6,197 bases of DNA. Source: Kangiella sp. (GTDB lineage: Bacteria; Pseudomonadota; Gammaproteobacteria; Enterobacterales; Kangiellaceae). Each line of letters begins with the position of its first letter. Position 1 is the first letter of the stretch. Under the pieces are notes generated by a model. The model saw nothing but the letters and a program-made list of their open reading frames with translations, was not told where the DNA came from and made no database searches. The position numbers were made by a program, and so were the translations under genes. Of this stretch, positions 5,418 to 6,197 are shown piece by piece. Location: the NCBI GenBank assembly GCA_026195755.1, contig JAPHRL010000059.1, forward strand, positions 1 to 6,197. The letters are read 5' to 3'.

Positions 5418-6092
5418 ATGAAACAACTTATCAAATCAGCAACTGCGGTAGCGGTTGGCGCGGTATTATCTTTAACTGCTGTTGATGCGTTTGCACACAA
5501 AGAAGGCGATTTCATTTTGCGCCTCGGTGCGGCTCATGTTAGCCCTAATGATGACAGCTCTAATGTGTTGGGTGCTAATGATGGCGTTACCGTTGACTCA
5601 GCAACTGGAGTCGGCTTTAGTGGCACCTGGATGCTAAGCGATAATTGGGGTTTGGAAGTTTTAGCGGCTTTGCCATTCAAGCATGATATCAATGGTTCTG
5701 GCGATTTAGCGGGTCTGCCGATTGGTGAAACTAAACACTTACCACCTACTGTTTCGTTCCAGTATTATCCAGAGTTTGGCACTGATGATTTTAGTCCTTA
5801 TTTTGGTCTTGGTGTTAACTACACTAAATTCTTTGATGAAAAAGCCTCGCCAGAGCTTAAAGCGGCATTAAGCACCAATGATGTTCAGCTTGAGCTTGAT
5901 GATTCATTTGGTCTGGCAGGACAAGTAGGCGCCGATTGGAAAATCAGCGACAACTTCTACTTCAACACAGCAGTCTGGTATATCGATATTGATACTGAAG
6001 CTGATGTTAAAGTGAATGGTGCAGTAGCAACGACTGTTGATGTACAGATTAATCCATGGGTTGCTATGGTGGGTTTTGCCTGGCGGTTCTAG
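5418..6092 (+). CDS. ompW: Outer membrane protein OmpW family
   Basis: An eight-stranded outer-membrane beta-barrel of the OmpW family; homologues form narrow channels with a hydrophobic pore, implicated in small-molecule passage and stress responses, with no single agreed substrate. The 224-residue precursor has a classic signal peptide: MKQLIKS, a hydrophobic Ala/Val core, and cleavage after AFA at residue 26, exposing HKEGDF (E. coli HEAGEF). Family hallmarks: WGLEVLAALPFKHDI (77-91), HLPPTVSFQYY (107-117), PYFGLGVNYTKFFD (127-140), DDSFGLAGQVGADW (161-174), WYIDIDTEADVKVNG (187-201), INPWV (211-215), and the terminal Phe of AWRF recognised by the BAM machinery. AAGGA at 5406-5410, seven bases before the ATG, is a good ribosome binding site. 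Two FNR-type boxes upstream predict induction at low oxygen. It is monocistronic, closed by the terminator at 6135-6171. Confidence 0.96.
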   Translation: MKQLIKSATAVAVGAVLSLTAVDAFAHKEGDFILRLGAAHVSPNDDSSNVLGANDGVTVDSATGVGFSGTWMLSDNWGLEVLAALPFKHDINGSGDLAGLPIGETKHLPPTVSFQYYPEFGTDDFSPYFGLGVNYTKFFDEKASPELKAALSTNDVQLELDDSFGLAGQVGADWKISDNFYFNTAVWYIDIDTEADVKVNGAVATTVDVQINPWVAMVGFAWRF

Positions 6093-6134
6093 CACCCAAG
6101 GGGTAGAACCTTTGCCAATATTAGTTGAGAGTGG

Positions 6135-6171
6135 AATGCCGGTTTGACTTTGTGTCAGCCGGCATTTTTTT
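6135..6171 (+). terminator. Intrinsic terminator of ompW
   Basis: AATGCCGG (6135-6142) pairs perfectly with CCGGCATT (6159-6166). An inner TGAC (6145-6148) and GTCA (6154-6157) stem closes the loop TTTGT after a small internal bulge. The T-run 6165-6171 follows directly. It begins 43 bp after the ompW stop. Confidence 0.92.
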
Positions 6172-6175
6172 ATAC

Positions 6176-6197
6176 GTCATACCGTGATTTAACCACG
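6176..6197. repeat. REP-like palindromic repeat, partial copy at window edge
   Basis: GTCATACCGTG at 6176-6186, then ATTTAACCACG to the window end. Aligned base for base with 4471-4492 it is identical at 15 of 22 positions. The change C to T at position 10 is matched by G to A at its pairing partner, position 20, which keeps the stem. One position of the stem (A opposite C) is unpaired. The right arm is cut by the window edge. It begins five bases after the ompW terminator T-run. Confidence 0.5.

Noticed and set aside
5904..6095. Minus-strand open frame opposite the end of ompW
   Set aside because: Antisense shadow of conserved OmpW strands.

Overview
The window carries most of an arginine succinyltransferase (AST) catabolic locus, followed by an unrelated accessory stretch and an outer-membrane protein gene. 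All four AST-type proteins and the OmpW-type protein closely resemble gammaproteobacterial (E. coli-like) family members. Moderate G+C in the sampled rows (roughly 43-60% in the AST genes), FNR-type sites and palindromic intergenic repeats suggest a marine or aquatic gammaproteobacterium. A Kangiella/Oceanospirillales-like host is a guess, and no rRNA or species marker is present to settle it.

Layout. Positions 1-2854, minus strand: astA, astD and the 5' part of astB (running off the left edge) form one tightly packed operon, with a 46-bp gap between astA and astD and a one-base TAATG overlap between astD and astB. Positions 2855-3160: a 306-bp divergent control region with a candidate sigma70 promoter for astA, a long imperfect dyad at almost its exact centre, and a possible hairpin leader ahead of astA. 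Positions 3161-4381, plus strand: astC (succinylornithine/acetylornithine transaminase), ending at a strong, potentially bidirectional terminator. Positions 4442-4628: a convergent gap holding a REP-like palindrome. Positions 4629-5159, minus strand: an AT-rich gene for a small putative lipoprotein of unknown function. Positions 5160-5417: a control region with a perfect 24-bp palindrome and two FNR/ANR-type boxes exactly 50 bp apart. Positions 5418-6092, plus strand: ompW, followed by a strong terminator and, at the right edge, a truncated second copy of the REP-like palindrome.

Functionally, AstA succinylates arginine, AstB hydrolyses N2-succinylarginine releasing ammonia and CO2, AstC transaminates N2-succinylornithine, and AstD oxidises the semialdehyde to N-succinylglutamate. 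The last step (AstE) is not in the window. In E. coli the genes lie in one operon, astCADBE; here astC has been turned round and separated from astADB by a shared control region, so the two arms could be co-regulated or independently controlled from one site. The ompW promoter architecture predicts induction under oxygen limitation. No clearly novel multi-gene system is visible. The most interesting items are regulatory (central ast dyad, tandem FNR boxes, 24-bp palindrome), the covarying palindromic repeat pair, and the orphan lipoprotein gene.
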